A stretch of 64,000 nt of DNA, from positions 992,001-1,056,000 of the forward strand of contig NZ_CP064338.1 in assembly GCF_015476235.1 (NCBI RefSeq), written 5' to 3'. Below are positions 30,401 through 37,495 of the stretch, in pieces. Every line of letters begins with the position of its first letter. Within the stretch, counting starts at the first letter, position 1. The notes beneath the pieces were generated by a model. That model was not told the DNA's origin and ran no database searches. It worked only from the letters and a program-made list of their open reading frames with translations. The stretch is from Caldimonas thermodepolymerans. Lineage in GTDB: Bacteria > Pseudomonadota > Gammaproteobacteria > Burkholderiales > Burkholderiaceae_C. Both the position numbers and the translations under genes were made by a program.

Positions 30401-30882
30401 TCAATGCCAACGGTCCGCTGTGGCTCATCGGCGGCTCGACCGCCGCCCACGTGGCGGGCGAGCATGTCGCGATCAACGCGACCTCGCTGTCGCTGACCGG
30501 CGGCACCGGCAACAACGCCTATGCGGCCATCCAGTACGGCTCCGACCTCGCGCTGGGGCTGCCCGGCGGCGCCACCCTCAGTTTCTCGCCTGGCAGCGGC
30601 GCCAATGCCGACGCGGTGATCTACACCACCGCCTCGCGGCCGAGCTTCGTGGCGATCGATCCGAGCTGGATCTGCACCCCGGACTGCGCGCCCGACTTCC
30701 GGCACAGCACCGGCGGCCCGCTCGGCGACGGCGTGGCCAACCGTGGCCTGACGCAGGGGCTGCCGGCCGAGGAGACGCAGGCCGACATCCCGGTGATCCA
30801 GGTGCTGGTGCAGCTGCAGCGGATCCTCGAGTCCGAGCGTTTCGGCGAGGTTGCCTTGGAGGCTGAAAATGTCTGTCGTTGA
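27499..30882 (+). CDS. Two-partner secretion exoprotein (TpsA, filamentous haemagglutinin-like)
   Basis: The 1127-residue protein starts with a long signal region (to AHA at residue 62), as usual for TpsA. The TPS secretion domain follows (~63-310): GAVIHWQSFGIGAGQSVYF, QNARSAVLNRVVGGSPSEIL and NGRVFLINGAGIVFGKGAV, a variant of the NPNGI box. A beta-helix body rich in Gly, Asp, Thr and Val follows, with VETSGKTLVRSG and GTWLLDPDQVLI, common in this class. It is short for an FHA protein. Two Cys pairs (near ASCPTTVACG and ICTPDC) and a last-but-one Cys (ENVCR) are unusual. GGGGAG lies about 7 nt before ATG 27499. A weak promoter may read TTACGC-N18-TGTAAT (27339-27368). Its 3' end overlaps the FecR gene by 14 nt, and the TpsB transporter follows. 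Confidence 0.9.
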   Translation: MTARMSFSTVPRVDVPSAAASRPVRQARRGTAPVPPAARRGFPVRPLAAALALGFAVPAAHALPQGAQVVRGSAQISQQGSHLQVTNTPGAVIHWQSFGIGAGQSVYFQQQNARSAVLNRVVGGSPSEILGTLGSNGRVFLINGAGIVFGKGAVIDTAGFTASTLNISDADWKAGRVRLQAEGVPGGIAITDVVQVHGDVYLVAPQITNTGAVKVENGHAVLAAGQSVAITGRGLEGIQLEVVNPGDQVLNLGSIEAGAVGLFAGTLKHSGAVQANALETVDGKVWLKAHDGVEVSGQATARQGSLGGEIVVTGADTRVTASARLDASGARGGGAVYVGGGWQGQDPAIDNARTTRVEQGAQVRADAIEVGDGGTVVVWSDGQTSTLGHLSARGGAQGGNGGRVETSGKTLVRSGLPDVGAPQGRGGTWLLDPDQVLILPGSGSFNFSGQMDADDPGPTQIYQEEIESFSGVDIRIEARQGITASGWGSGSQLIISEGSSLTLRTTDASCPTTVACGIDLATSGPDQIVALSGSTSTSAGTITILAGVQNPAVPGQQSAQVRVNDIVTYGGDVTIRAAGNITVNSIETSGDNEFFNPALFNAGNVTVASENGAVDLGAVVAAGARADTPGRGGDILIEGRQQADGTPAVRIREGVASIGGDGDMDGNGADGGNIEVVLKGATNGDAGVLHLEDNGLFLPDYFPNYNRGGLHSIGGSAFEANPGAGDGGNGGNVTVRGADAGTDIRIVMEDRATITSRGGWPAVGSGSSGNAGSISIEGRNVTLDGGVYVGLRSDQPGADFAVGEGSDVSVQAGGDLTLTGDVELAAETLSLTAGGDIAGMAGAATPQLRSEVLALQAGGNITATMDTDVLLAASDSSGRTVRLTNTGSGTLSVWSGLNPGGDFVLDTAGVLEVRATSDGSRIQARNVTLTAQGGIGVIGQAANPQQPMAVTPGPAGSAAIVASNNLTLNANGPLWLIGGSTAAHVAGEHVAINATSLSLTGGTGNNAYAAIQYGSDLALGLPGGATLSFSPGSGANADAVIYTTASRPSFVAIDPSWICTPDCAPDFRHSTGGPLGDGVANRGLTQGLPAEETQADIPVIQVLVQLQRILESERFGEVALEAENVCR

Positions 30883-32272
30883 ACTTCGCTCCGAGGCGGA
30901 TCGCCACAAGGCGCGCAGGCTCTGGGGGTGGCTGGCCGCGCTGGCGCTGGCCCTGCTCGCCCTCCCGGCGCTGGCGCAACAGCCCGTCGGCCAGGTGGAT
31001 TTCGTGCGCGGCGTGGGGTTTGCGCAGCTGCCGGGCCAGGTGCCGCGCACGCTGGGCAAGGGGCTGCCGCTGCACGAGGGCGACCGGATCACCACCGCGG
31101 CCTCCTCGTTCGCGATCGTGCGGCTCGACGACGGCACGCGCATGACGCTGCGGCCCAATTCCGACCTGGTGCTGCGCACCTACCGCTACCGCGAGAACGC
31201 CAGCGACAACTCGCTGGTGATGCAACTGTTCCGCGGCGGCTTCCGCGCGATCACCGGGCTCATCAACAAGAACGCCCCCAACGCCGCGCAGGTGCAGACG
31301 GCCACAGCGACCATCGGCATCCGTGGCACCGACTTCGATGCCCGCCTGTGCAGCGGCGGCGACTGCGCGCAGGAGTCCTCGCAGGTCTCGCAGCCGACGC
31401 GGCCCAACAGCGTGCAGGCCAGCGCCAAGGTGGCGGTGCTGCGCGGCGAGGTCTACGCGCACGACGGGGGCGGCGCGAGCCGGCTGCTGGCCACCGGCGG
31501 CGCGGTCTACGCCGGCGAGCAGGTCGAGACCCGCCCGGGCGCGTTCGCGTTGCTGGCGTTCCGCGACCGCAGCCGCATGGCGCTGGGGCCCAACAGCCGG
31601 ATGAAGATCGAGAACTTCGTGTTCGATCCGAAGACGCCCGCCGAGGGCTCGTTCCTCGTGCGCCTGGCGCGCGGCACGCTGCGCGGCCTGACCGGCCTGA
31701 TCGGCAAGGCCGACCCGCGCCGCGTCGGCATCGCCACCGCGACGGCCACCATCGGCATCCGCGGCACCGGCTTCGACCTCAGCTGCACCGGTCCATGTGC
31801 CGAGGAGGGCGGCCCGCCCGACAGCGGGCTGTACCTGTTCACCTGGGAGGGCACGGTGGTAGTGACGCCCGAGGGCGGCGCGCCCGAGGAGGTCGTCGAG
31901 ACCGGACAAGGCCTGTACATTGCACCGGGTGTCCTGCAGCGTCTCGTGCAGGGCTTCGAGATCGACGCGCCGCGCCCGGACGGCGTCGAGATCGACGAGG
32001 ATGCGCTGTTCAGCGTGGCGCCGATGGGCGACCAGGAAGGGTTGTACGTGTTCGTGCGCGACGGCCACGTCGAGATCATGACCGCCAGCCAGGTCCTGCA
32101 CCTGGGCCGCGGCGAGGCGGGCTTCGCGGGCCTCCACGGCGAGGTGGTGCGGCCGGCCGACATGCCGCTGTTCATCGAGTTCGATCCGGTACCCTTGCCC
32201 GATGTCGAGAACCCCGCGTTGTACAGCCTGCTGCGCGACCTGCTGCCGGCCGGTGCGGGAATCTGTCGCTGA
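30869..32272 (+). CDS. Exported protein with two tandem FecR domains
   Basis: The 467-residue protein has an N-terminal signal or anchor (RRLWGWLAALALALLALPALAQ). Two FecR-type beta domains follow. Each ends in the same phrase: TATIGIRGTDFDARLC begins at Thr146 and TATIGIRGTGFDLSC at Thr292, 146 residues apart, and both contain a 'RMxLxPNSxxxx' and a 'RGxxRxxTGLIxK' segment. This is an internal duplication. No sigma or anti-sigma gene is nearby, so it is probably not a signalling FecR but a periplasmic or surface accessory. The C-terminus (AGAGICR) ends Cys-Arg like the preceding TpsA. GGAGG lies 6 nt before ATG 30869. Its place between tpsA and tpsB implies a role in secretion or anchoring of the adhesin. 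Confidence 0.85.
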   Translation: MSVVELRSEADRHKARRLWGWLAALALALLALPALAQQPVGQVDFVRGVGFAQLPGQVPRTLGKGLPLHEGDRITTAASSFAIVRLDDGTRMTLRPNSDLVLRTYRYRENASDNSLVMQLFRGGFRAITGLINKNAPNAAQVQTATATIGIRGTDFDARLCSGGDCAQESSQVSQPTRPNSVQASAKVAVLRGEVYAHDGGGASRLLATGGAVYAGEQVETRPGAFALLAFRDRSRMALGPNSRMKIENFVFDPKTPAEGSFLVRLARGTLRGLTGLIGKADPRRVGIATATATIGIRGTGFDLSCTGPCAEEGGPPDSGLYLFTWEGTVVVTPEGGAPEEVVETGQGLYIAPGVLQRLVQGFEIDAPRPDGVEIDEDALFSVAPMGDQEGLYVFVRDGHVEIMTASQVLHLGRGEAGFAGLHGEVVRPADMPLFIEFDPVPLPDVENPALYSLLRDLLPAGAGICR

Positions 32273-32309
32273 TGGGGCGCCTGCCGTCCGAGTTCAGAGG
32301 GATGCCTTG

Positions 32310-33965
32310 ATGAAGCCGTATTTCCAGTCTCCCCGGGTGCCGCGGCCCCGTGCGCTGCCGTGCGCCGTGCTGGCGCTGGCAGCCGCCTGCAGCGCTGTCC
32401 GGGCCCAGCAGGCACCGGCGCCGATGCCGCCGCAGCCGCCCCAGGCCGTGTTCCCGATCAAGGGGTTCGCGATCAACGGGGAGAACCCGCTGGGCAGCGG
32501 CGAGACCAGCGCGATCCTGGCGCCGTTCCTGCGCGCCGATGCGACGCTGGACGTGCTGCAGCGCGCCACCGCCGCGCTCGAGAAGGCCCTGCACGACCGC
32601 GGGTACTCGCTGTACCGCGTGGTGCTGCCGCCGCAGCCGCTCGCCGACACGATCACGCTCAACATCGTCCGCTTCACGCTGGCCAAGGTCCAGCTGCAGG
32701 GCAACGGCACGCATTTCGACGACGACAACGTGCGTGCCGCGCTGCCCGAGCTGCGCGAGGGCACCTCGCCGAACCTGCGCCGCTTGGCGCGCGAGACCGC
32801 CGTGGCCAACGAGAACCCCTCGCGCCAGCTGGTCGTCGCGCTGCGGCAGTCCGAGGCGGAGGACAGCATCGACGCGACGGTGCGCATCACCGAACAGGCG
32901 CCCTGGTCGTTCGGGGTGGGCTGGAACAACCACGGCACCTCCGAGACCGGCCGCGACCGCTTCACCGTCAGCGGCAGCTACAACAACCTGTTCAACCGCG
33001 ACCACGTGCTGGGCATGGCCTACACCACCTCGCTGCAGCACCCCTCGCGCGTCAAGCAGGTCGGCCTGACCTACCGTGCCCCGCTGTACCGCTGGGGCGG
33101 GGTGGCGTTCGCCAGCTACGTCGATTCGGACGTCACCGGCACCTTCGGGCTGGACGCCACCAACACGCAGTACGACACCTTCCGCAGCACGGCCGCGGGC
33201 CACGTCTTCAAGCTGGGCTATTCGTACTACTTCGTGCCCGATGGCGGCTACCGCTCCTACCTGACCCTGGCCTGGGAAGACAAGGTCTACAAGGCCACCG
33301 AGATCGAGGGGGTCGCCACCGACCAGCGCGACCGGCGTTCGCGCCCGCTGTCGATCGCCTATGTCGGGCGCATCGAGGCCGAACGCCAGCTGCTGACCTA
33401 CAGCGCCGAGCTGGCGGCCAACCTGGGTGGCGGCAGCGGCAACACGCTGTCCGCGTATCGCACGGAAAACGACCAGATCGACACGATCCACTGGAAGGCC
33501 CTGCGCGGCAGCGCGACCTTCTTCCGCGCGATGGCCTCGGGCTGGCAGTTCCTGGCCCGCGGGCAGGCGCAGTGGAGCCCGGACCTGCTGCTGGCCGGCG
33601 AGGCCTTCGGCCTGGGCGGCGTCGGCTCCATCCGCGGCGTGCCCGACCGGGTGCTGTACGGCGACTCCGGCGCCTCGCTCACGCTCGAGGGCATCACGCC
33701 GGCGTGGATCGCCGGCCTGCGCGGGCTGGCCTTCGTCGATGCCGGCCTGATCCGCAGCGACCTGGCCGATCTGCCGACGCGCCGCCGCAAGGACCGCCTG
33801 GCCAGCGTGGGGCTGGGCCTGCGCTACGAACACCCCAGAGGCCTGCACGTCAGTGCGGAATACGGCTACGTGGTCAGCGGCAGCCGGGCGGATCCGGATG
33901 AAAATCCGTCCGTTCCGGAGAAAGGCGACGACAAGCTGCACGTCAACCTTTCGCTCGTTTTCTGA
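32310..33965 (+). CDS. Two-partner secretion outer-membrane transporter (TpsB, ShlB/FhaC/HecB family)
   Basis: The 551-residue protein has a signal peptide ending near AVRAQ, then a Pro-rich linker. A POTRA-type domain follows (about residues 45-125, FPIKGFAINGENPLGSGE and LHDRGYSLYRVVLPPQPL). A 16-strand barrel region comes next, beginning ITEQAPWSFGVGWNNHGTSE and ending in the terminal Phe (LHVNLSLVF) read by the Bam machinery. SIRGVPDRVLYGDSG matches the conserved VRGY-type loop motif of the family. It would export the TpsA adhesin. Only one POTRA is obvious; a second may lie at 125-200. The stop overlaps the DUF971 start by one base. Confidence 0.92.
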   Translation: MKPYFQSPRVPRPRALPCAVLALAAACSAVRAQQAPAPMPPQPPQAVFPIKGFAINGENPLGSGETSAILAPFLRADATLDVLQRATAALEKALHDRGYSLYRVVLPPQPLADTITLNIVRFTLAKVQLQGNGTHFDDDNVRAALPELREGTSPNLRRLARETAVANENPSRQLVVALRQSEAEDSIDATVRITEQAPWSFGVGWNNHGTSETGRDRFTVSGSYNNLFNRDHVLGMAYTTSLQHPSRVKQVGLTYRAPLYRWGGVAFASYVDSDVTGTFGLDATNTQYDTFRSTAAGHVFKLGYSYYFVPDGGYRSYLTLAWEDKVYKATEIEGVATDQRDRRSRPLSIAYVGRIEAERQLLTYSAELAANLGGGSGNTLSAYRTENDQIDTIHWKALRGSATFFRAMASGWQFLARGQAQWSPDLLLAGEAFGLGGVGSIRGVPDRVLYGDSGASLTLEGITPAWIAGLRGLAFVDAGLIRSDLADLPTRRRKDRLASVGLGLRYEHPRGLHVSAEYGYVVSGSRADPDENPSVPEKGDDKLHVNLSLVF

Positions 33966-34399
33966 TGCCCACGAAGCTTTCCATGGCCGGCCTGCAACCC
34001 GACACCCCGACGCCCACCGCCATCACCGTGCACCAGCAGTCACGACAGCTGGAAGTGCAGTTCAGCGACGGGGCCTCCTTCCGCATCCCGTTCGAGCTGA
34101 TGCGGGTGTATTCGCCCTCGGCCGAGGTCCAGGGCCACGGGCCCGGCCAGGAGGTGCTGCAGACCGGCAAGCGTGACGTCGGCATCGTCGCGCTGGAGCC
34201 GGTCGGCAACTACGCGGTGCAGCCGACCTTCAGCGACGGCCACGACTCCGGCATCTACACCTGGGAGTACCTCTACCGCCTCGGCGCCGAGCAGGACCGC
34301 CTGTGGCGGGAGTACCTCGAGCGCCTCGAGGCCGCCGGCCTCGACCGCGACGCGCCGATGCCGCCGGCTGCCGGCCCGGCGTGCGGCCATGCTCACTAG
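33965..34399 (+). CDS. DUF971 (gamma-butyrobetaine hydroxylase-like N-terminal) domain protein
   Basis: The 144-residue protein has the DUF971 pattern: LEVQFSDGASFRIPFELMRV, VGIVALEPVGNYAVQPTFSDGH and SGIYTWEYLYRLG. The same fold forms the N-terminus of gamma-butyrobetaine hydroxylase, where it binds zinc; the stand-alone bacterial role is not settled. It commonly precedes ubiE in beta-proteobacteria, as here. The ATG shares a base with the tpsB stop (TGATG), so it may be co-transcribed with the secretion locus even though it belongs with ubiE. Confidence 0.9.
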   Translation: MPTKLSMAGLQPDTPTPTAITVHQQSRQLEVQFSDGASFRIPFELMRVYSPSAEVQGHGPGQEVLQTGKRDVGIVALEPVGNYAVQPTFSDGHDSGIYTWEYLYRLGAEQDRLWREYLERLEAAGLDRDAPMPPAAGPACGHAH

Positions 34400-34449
34400 G
34401 GCGCGCTGTCGGTTTTTCGCCTCACATCCGCTTCGCACGCGTGCCATGT

Positions 34450-34465
34450 CCCGCACCTGTGCGGG
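34450..34465 (+). terminator. Small hairpin between DUF971 gene and ubiE
   Basis: CCCGCA (34450-34455) pairs with TGCGGG (34460-34465) around a CCTG loop, followed by GTTGTG. The stem is short and the U-tract poor, so it is at best a weak terminator. The ubiE start lies 43 bp further on. Confidence 0.3.
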
Positions 34466-34508
34466 GTTGTGAGGGCGCACGGACATCCCCTCCACGTACG
34501 ATCACGCC

Positions 34509-35240
34509 ATGAGTACCACCCATTTCGGTTTCCAGACCGTCGAAGAATCAGAAAAGGCCCGCCGCGTGCGTGGGGTGTTCGATTCCGTCGCCTCGCGCTA
34601 CGACCTGATGAACGACCTGATGTCGGCCGGCCTGCACCGGGCCTGGAAGGCCTACACGGTGGCCGTCTCCGGCGTGCGCGAGGGACACCGCGTGCTGGAC
34701 ATCGCTGCCGGCACCGGCGACCTGACCCGCGCCTTCGCACGCCGCGTCGGCGCGAACGGCTGCGTGGTCCACACCGACATCAACGAGAACATGCTGCGCG
34801 TCGGGCGCGACCGCATGCTCGACGAGGGCCTGGTGCTGCCGACGGCCATCTGCGACGCCGAGACGCTGCCGTTCCCGTCCAACAGCTTCGACATCGTCAG
34901 CGTGGCCTTCGGCCTGCGCAACATGACGCACAAGGACCGCGCCCTGGCCGAGATGTGCCGCGTGCTCAAGCCGGGCGGCAAGCTGCTGGTGCTGGAGTTC
35001 TCCAAGGTCGTCAAGCCGCTCGAGAAGGCCTACGACTGGTATTCGTTCAACGTGCTGCCGCGCCTGGGGCAATGGATCGCGGGCGACGCCCAGAGCTACC
35101 GCTACCTGGCCGAGTCGATCCGCATGCACCCGGACCAGCAGGAGCTCAAGCGCATGATGAAGGCCGCGGGCTTCGGCCACGTCGACGTGCACAACCTGAC
35201 CGGCGGCGTGGTGGCGCTGCACGTCGGCATCAAGTGTTGA
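34509..35240 (+). CDS. ubiE: Ubiquinone/menaquinone biosynthesis C-methyltransferase
   Basis: UbiE methylates the ring carbon of the demethoxy-quinol intermediate in ubiquinone synthesis using SAM. The 243-residue protein has the family signatures [20 protein letters not shown], the SAM loop [28 protein letters not shown] and the ending [15 protein letters not shown]. Length and ending match E. coli UbiE. It precedes a Tim44-like gene, as is usual in this bacterial group. Confidence 0.97.
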   Translation: MSTTHFGFQTVEESEKARRVRGVFDSVASRYDLMNDLMSAGLHRAWKAYTVAVSGVREGHRVLDIAAGTGDLTRAFARRVGANGCVVHTDINENMLRVGRDRMLDEGLVLPTAICDAETLPFPSNSFDIVSVAFGLRNMTHKDRALAEMCRVLKPGGKLLVLEFSKVVKPLEKAYDWYSFNVLPRLGQWIAGDAQSYRYLAESIRMHPDQQELKRMMKAAGFGHVDVHNLTGGVVALHVGIKC

Positions 35241-35308
35241 TCGAGTCCGCCCGGGGCGGGGCCGGGCGCCCTCCGTCCCGTTCGTCGCTGTAGTCTGCAG
35301 GTCCTGTC

Positions 35309-36196
35309 ATGATCACCTCCAAGCTTGCCGCCTTCTGCCTGGCCGCCCTGATGGCCCTGGCGTCGGCGGTGCAGGCCCGGCCGGCGGCCGGCCAGGAAAC
35401 CGATGCGGCCGGTGTGGTGCGCGAGGCGGAGGTGCAGCGCCAGGACGTGCAGGCCCTGCCGCCCCTGGCACGCACGGTCGACGGCGAGCCCGGCATGGTC
35501 GCAGGGCTGGCGACCGGGCTGGGGGTGGCCGGATGGCTGCACGGCTTCGGCGTCGGCCCGCAGGCGGCCGGCTGGTTCTCGATGGCGCTGGGGGCCGTGC
35601 TGCTGCTGTCGCTGGCCTGGGGCGTGTGGCGCTACGTGCGGCGCCCGGCACTGCGCGCCGCGTCGTTGTCGTTCCCGTCGGCGGGGACCGGGACGGCCCG
35701 CACCTCCTCGTTTGCCTCGAGCCATTACGAGCCGGCGACGCTGGCACCGGAATCGACCGTGCACTACGGCCCCGAAAGCGTCGCCGACGTGGCCGGACAG
35801 ACCGGCGAGTTCCGCTGGGGCGTGCCCGAGGGCTTCGACACCGATGCGTTCCTGCGCACGGCAAAGCGTAACTTTGTGCTGTTGCAGGAGGCCTGGGACC
35901 ACGCCGACCTCGAGACGCTGCGTTCGCTGATGACCGACGAGATGCTGGCGCACATCCGCCAGCAGCTCGCCGAGCGGGGCGACCAGCCCAACCGCACCGA
36001 CGTGGTGACGCTGAGCGCCGAGATGCTCGGCGTCGAGGACGTCGGCGCGGGCTACATCGCCAGCGTGGAGTTCTCCGGCATGATCCGCGAGGAGATCTCC
36101 GCCGGCGCTTCCCCTTTTCGCGAGATCTGGAATCTCACCCGGCCGAAGGACGGTTCTACCGGCTGGCTGCTGGCGGGCGTGCAGGCGCTCGACTGA
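35309..36196 (+). CDS. Tim44-like domain membrane protein
   Basis: The 295-residue protein has an N-terminal hydrophobic signal or anchor and a second membrane segment near residues 85-108 (MALGAVLLLSLAWGVWRYVR). A C-terminal Tim44-like domain follows (about 180-295): FDTDAFLRTAKRNFVLLQEA, ETLRSLMTDEMLAHI and FREIWNLTRPKDGSTGWLLA. Bacterial Tim44-like proteins are membrane-associated and of unclear function. In many beta-proteobacteria the order is ubiE-Tim44-ubiJ-ubiB. Here ubiJ and ubiB do not follow, and the EPS locus begins instead, which marks an insertion or rearrangement point. Confidence 0.85.
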   Translation: MITSKLAAFCLAALMALASAVQARPAAGQETDAAGVVREAEVQRQDVQALPPLARTVDGEPGMVAGLATGLGVAGWLHGFGVGPQAAGWFSMALGAVLLLSLAWGVWRYVRRPALRAASLSFPSAGTGTARTSSFASSHYEPATLAPESTVHYGPESVADVAGQTGEFRWGVPEGFDTDAFLRTAKRNFVLLQEAWDHADLETLRSLMTDEMLAHIRQQLAERGDQPNRTDVVTLSAEMLGVEDVGAGYIASVEFSGMIREEISAGASPFREIWNLTRPKDGSTGWLLAGVQALD

Positions 36197-36502
36197 GCGC
36201 GCGGCGACCGCTTCACGACGACCTGCAACGGGTCGTCGCGGCAGGCGTGATTCGTGCCTGCCATGTGCGCATGGGTCTCAAGATCTAAGCCTTCTGCCGC
36301 GCGCAGTCTGAGACTTTTTGTTTCTGCAAGGCCCCTTAACCAGGGGTTACTTTGCCGCCTACCCCCACCAGTACACTGGACTTCAACTTTGCAGCACCGA
36401 TGGTGCGCACGCGGAGTTGTCCATACGCGCAACAGCCCAGTACATGCCCGGTGGCGCCGGGCCGGCAAGGCGTCCTCGAGACGCAAAGGGAGCAGTCCAA
36501 GA
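36197..36502 (+). promoter_or_regulatory. 306-bp leader in front of the EPS locus
   Basis: No gene is visible here. An 8-bp stem with a 7-nt loop (CGACGACC 36216-36223 with GGTCGTCG 36231-36238) may end the Tim44 transcript. Further on are TAACC-AGG-GGTTA (36337-36349) and CCAGT-AC-ACTGG (36368-36379), two compact inverted repeats in an AT-richer stretch 124-166 bp before epsD. Both look like operators. No sigma-54 -24/-12 pair was found. The epsD ribosome-binding site is GGGAG just before the ATG. Confidence 0.4.
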
Positions 36503-37495
36503 ATGAATACGACATGCCGTACTACTGCGTTGGTCACGATGCGCCGTGCTGCCGTGGCAGCCGCCGTGATCTCCGCGCTGTTGGCCGCCGGGTGTGGCGA
36601 GCGTGGCAGCGACAAGCCCGCGAGCCAGGTGGCGGCGAAGGTCAATAAGGGCGAGATCTCCGTCCACCAGATCAACTTCGTCCTGCAGCGCCAGCACGGC
36701 CTCAAGCAGGAGCAGGCCGAAGCCGCAAGCAAGGCGGTGCTGGAGAAGCTGATCGACCAGGAGCTCGCCGTGCAGCGGGCCGCCGAGATGAAGCTCGATC
36801 GCGACCCGCGCGTCGTGCAGGCCCTGGAGGCCGCGCGGCGCGAGATCCTCGCGCGCTTCTACCTGGAGAAGGTGGCCGAGGCGGCGGCAAAGCCCACGCC
36901 CGAGGAGATCAAGGCCTACTACGACAACAAGCCGGCGCTGTTCCGCGAGCGGCGCGTCTACAACCTCCAGGAGGTGGCGATCAAGGCCGAGCCGGACCGC
37001 CTGCCCGAGATCGAGCAGCGGCTCAAGGCCGCGACGTCCAGCGCCGAGTTCCTCGAGTACCTGAAGGCCAGCGGCATCGACTTTGCCGTCAATCAGGCCG
37101 CGCGTGCGGCCGAGCAGCTGCCGCTGGGCCTGCTGGATGCGTTCCACGAGCTCAAGGACGGCCAGGCGCTGATGGTGCCGTCCCCCTCCGGCGCGCAGGC
37201 CATCTTCGTGCTGGCCTCGCGCGAGATGCCGGTCGACGAGGTGCGCGCGCGTCCGGCGATCGAGCAGTTCATCCTCAACGAACGCAAGCGCAAGCTGATC
37301 GAGGAGGACATGAAGGCGCTGCGCGCCAGCGCGCAGATCGAGTACCTCGGCAAGTTCGCCGATGCAGGCGCGGCAGGCGGGGCCGCCGCAGCGGCGCCTG
37401 CGGCACCCACGGCGACCGATGCCTCCCGGGTGACCACCACCGACGCCGACGACGATGCGGCGGCCATCAACAAGGGACTGTCGGGGATCAAGTAA
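36503..37495 (+). CDS. epsD: EpsD-family peptidyl-prolyl cis-trans isomerase lipoprotein
   Basis: The 330-residue protein has a lipoprotein signal (ISALLAAGCGERG, Cys31) and SurA/PpiC-like helices: VLEKLIDQELAVQRAAE and EEIKAYYDNKPALFRERRVY. A long Ala-rich C-terminal tail follows. It matches the EpsD family found at the head of exosortase-B EPS loci, thought to help fold outer-membrane export parts. ATG 36503 has a GGGAG ribosome site; a later ATG at 36539 would give a shorter, more typical signal peptide but lacks one. Its stop is followed directly by the epsE start. Confidence 0.88.
   Translation: MNTTCRTTALVTMRRAAVAAAVISALLAAGCGERGSDKPASQVAAKVNKGEISVHQINFVLQRQHGLKQEQAEAASKAVLEKLIDQELAVQRAAEMKLDRDPRVVQALEAARREILARFYLEKVAEAAAKPTPEEIKAYYDNKPALFRERRVYNLQEVAIKAEPDRLPEIEQRLKAATSSAEFLEYLKASGIDFAVNQAARAAEQLPLGLLDAFHELKDGQALMVPSPSGAQAIFVLASREMPVDEVRARPAIEQFILNERKRKLIEEDMKALRASAQIEYLGKFADAGAAGGAAAAAPAAPTATDASRVTTTDADDDAAAINKGLSGIK

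Noticed and set aside
27496-31179. A 1227-codon minus-strand open frame over tpsA
   Set aside because: It overlaps a gene with a clear TPS domain and beta-helix repeats and shows only shadow-type composition.
30869-32272. FecR protein as part of an ECF-sigma/FecR/TonB receptor signalling system
   Set aside because: No ECF sigma factor or TonB receptor gene is nearby; the neighbours are TpsA and TpsB.
36420-36500. Possible GEMM-type c-di-GMP riboswitch before epsD, suggested by GACGCAAAG near 36480
   Set aside because: The rest of the GEMM core does not follow (no matching second-helix sequence or tetraloop/receptor), so the short match is probably chance.
36260-36500. Sigma-54 promoter ahead of the EPS locus
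   Set aside because: No TGGCAC-N5-TTGC-like pair was found in the leader.
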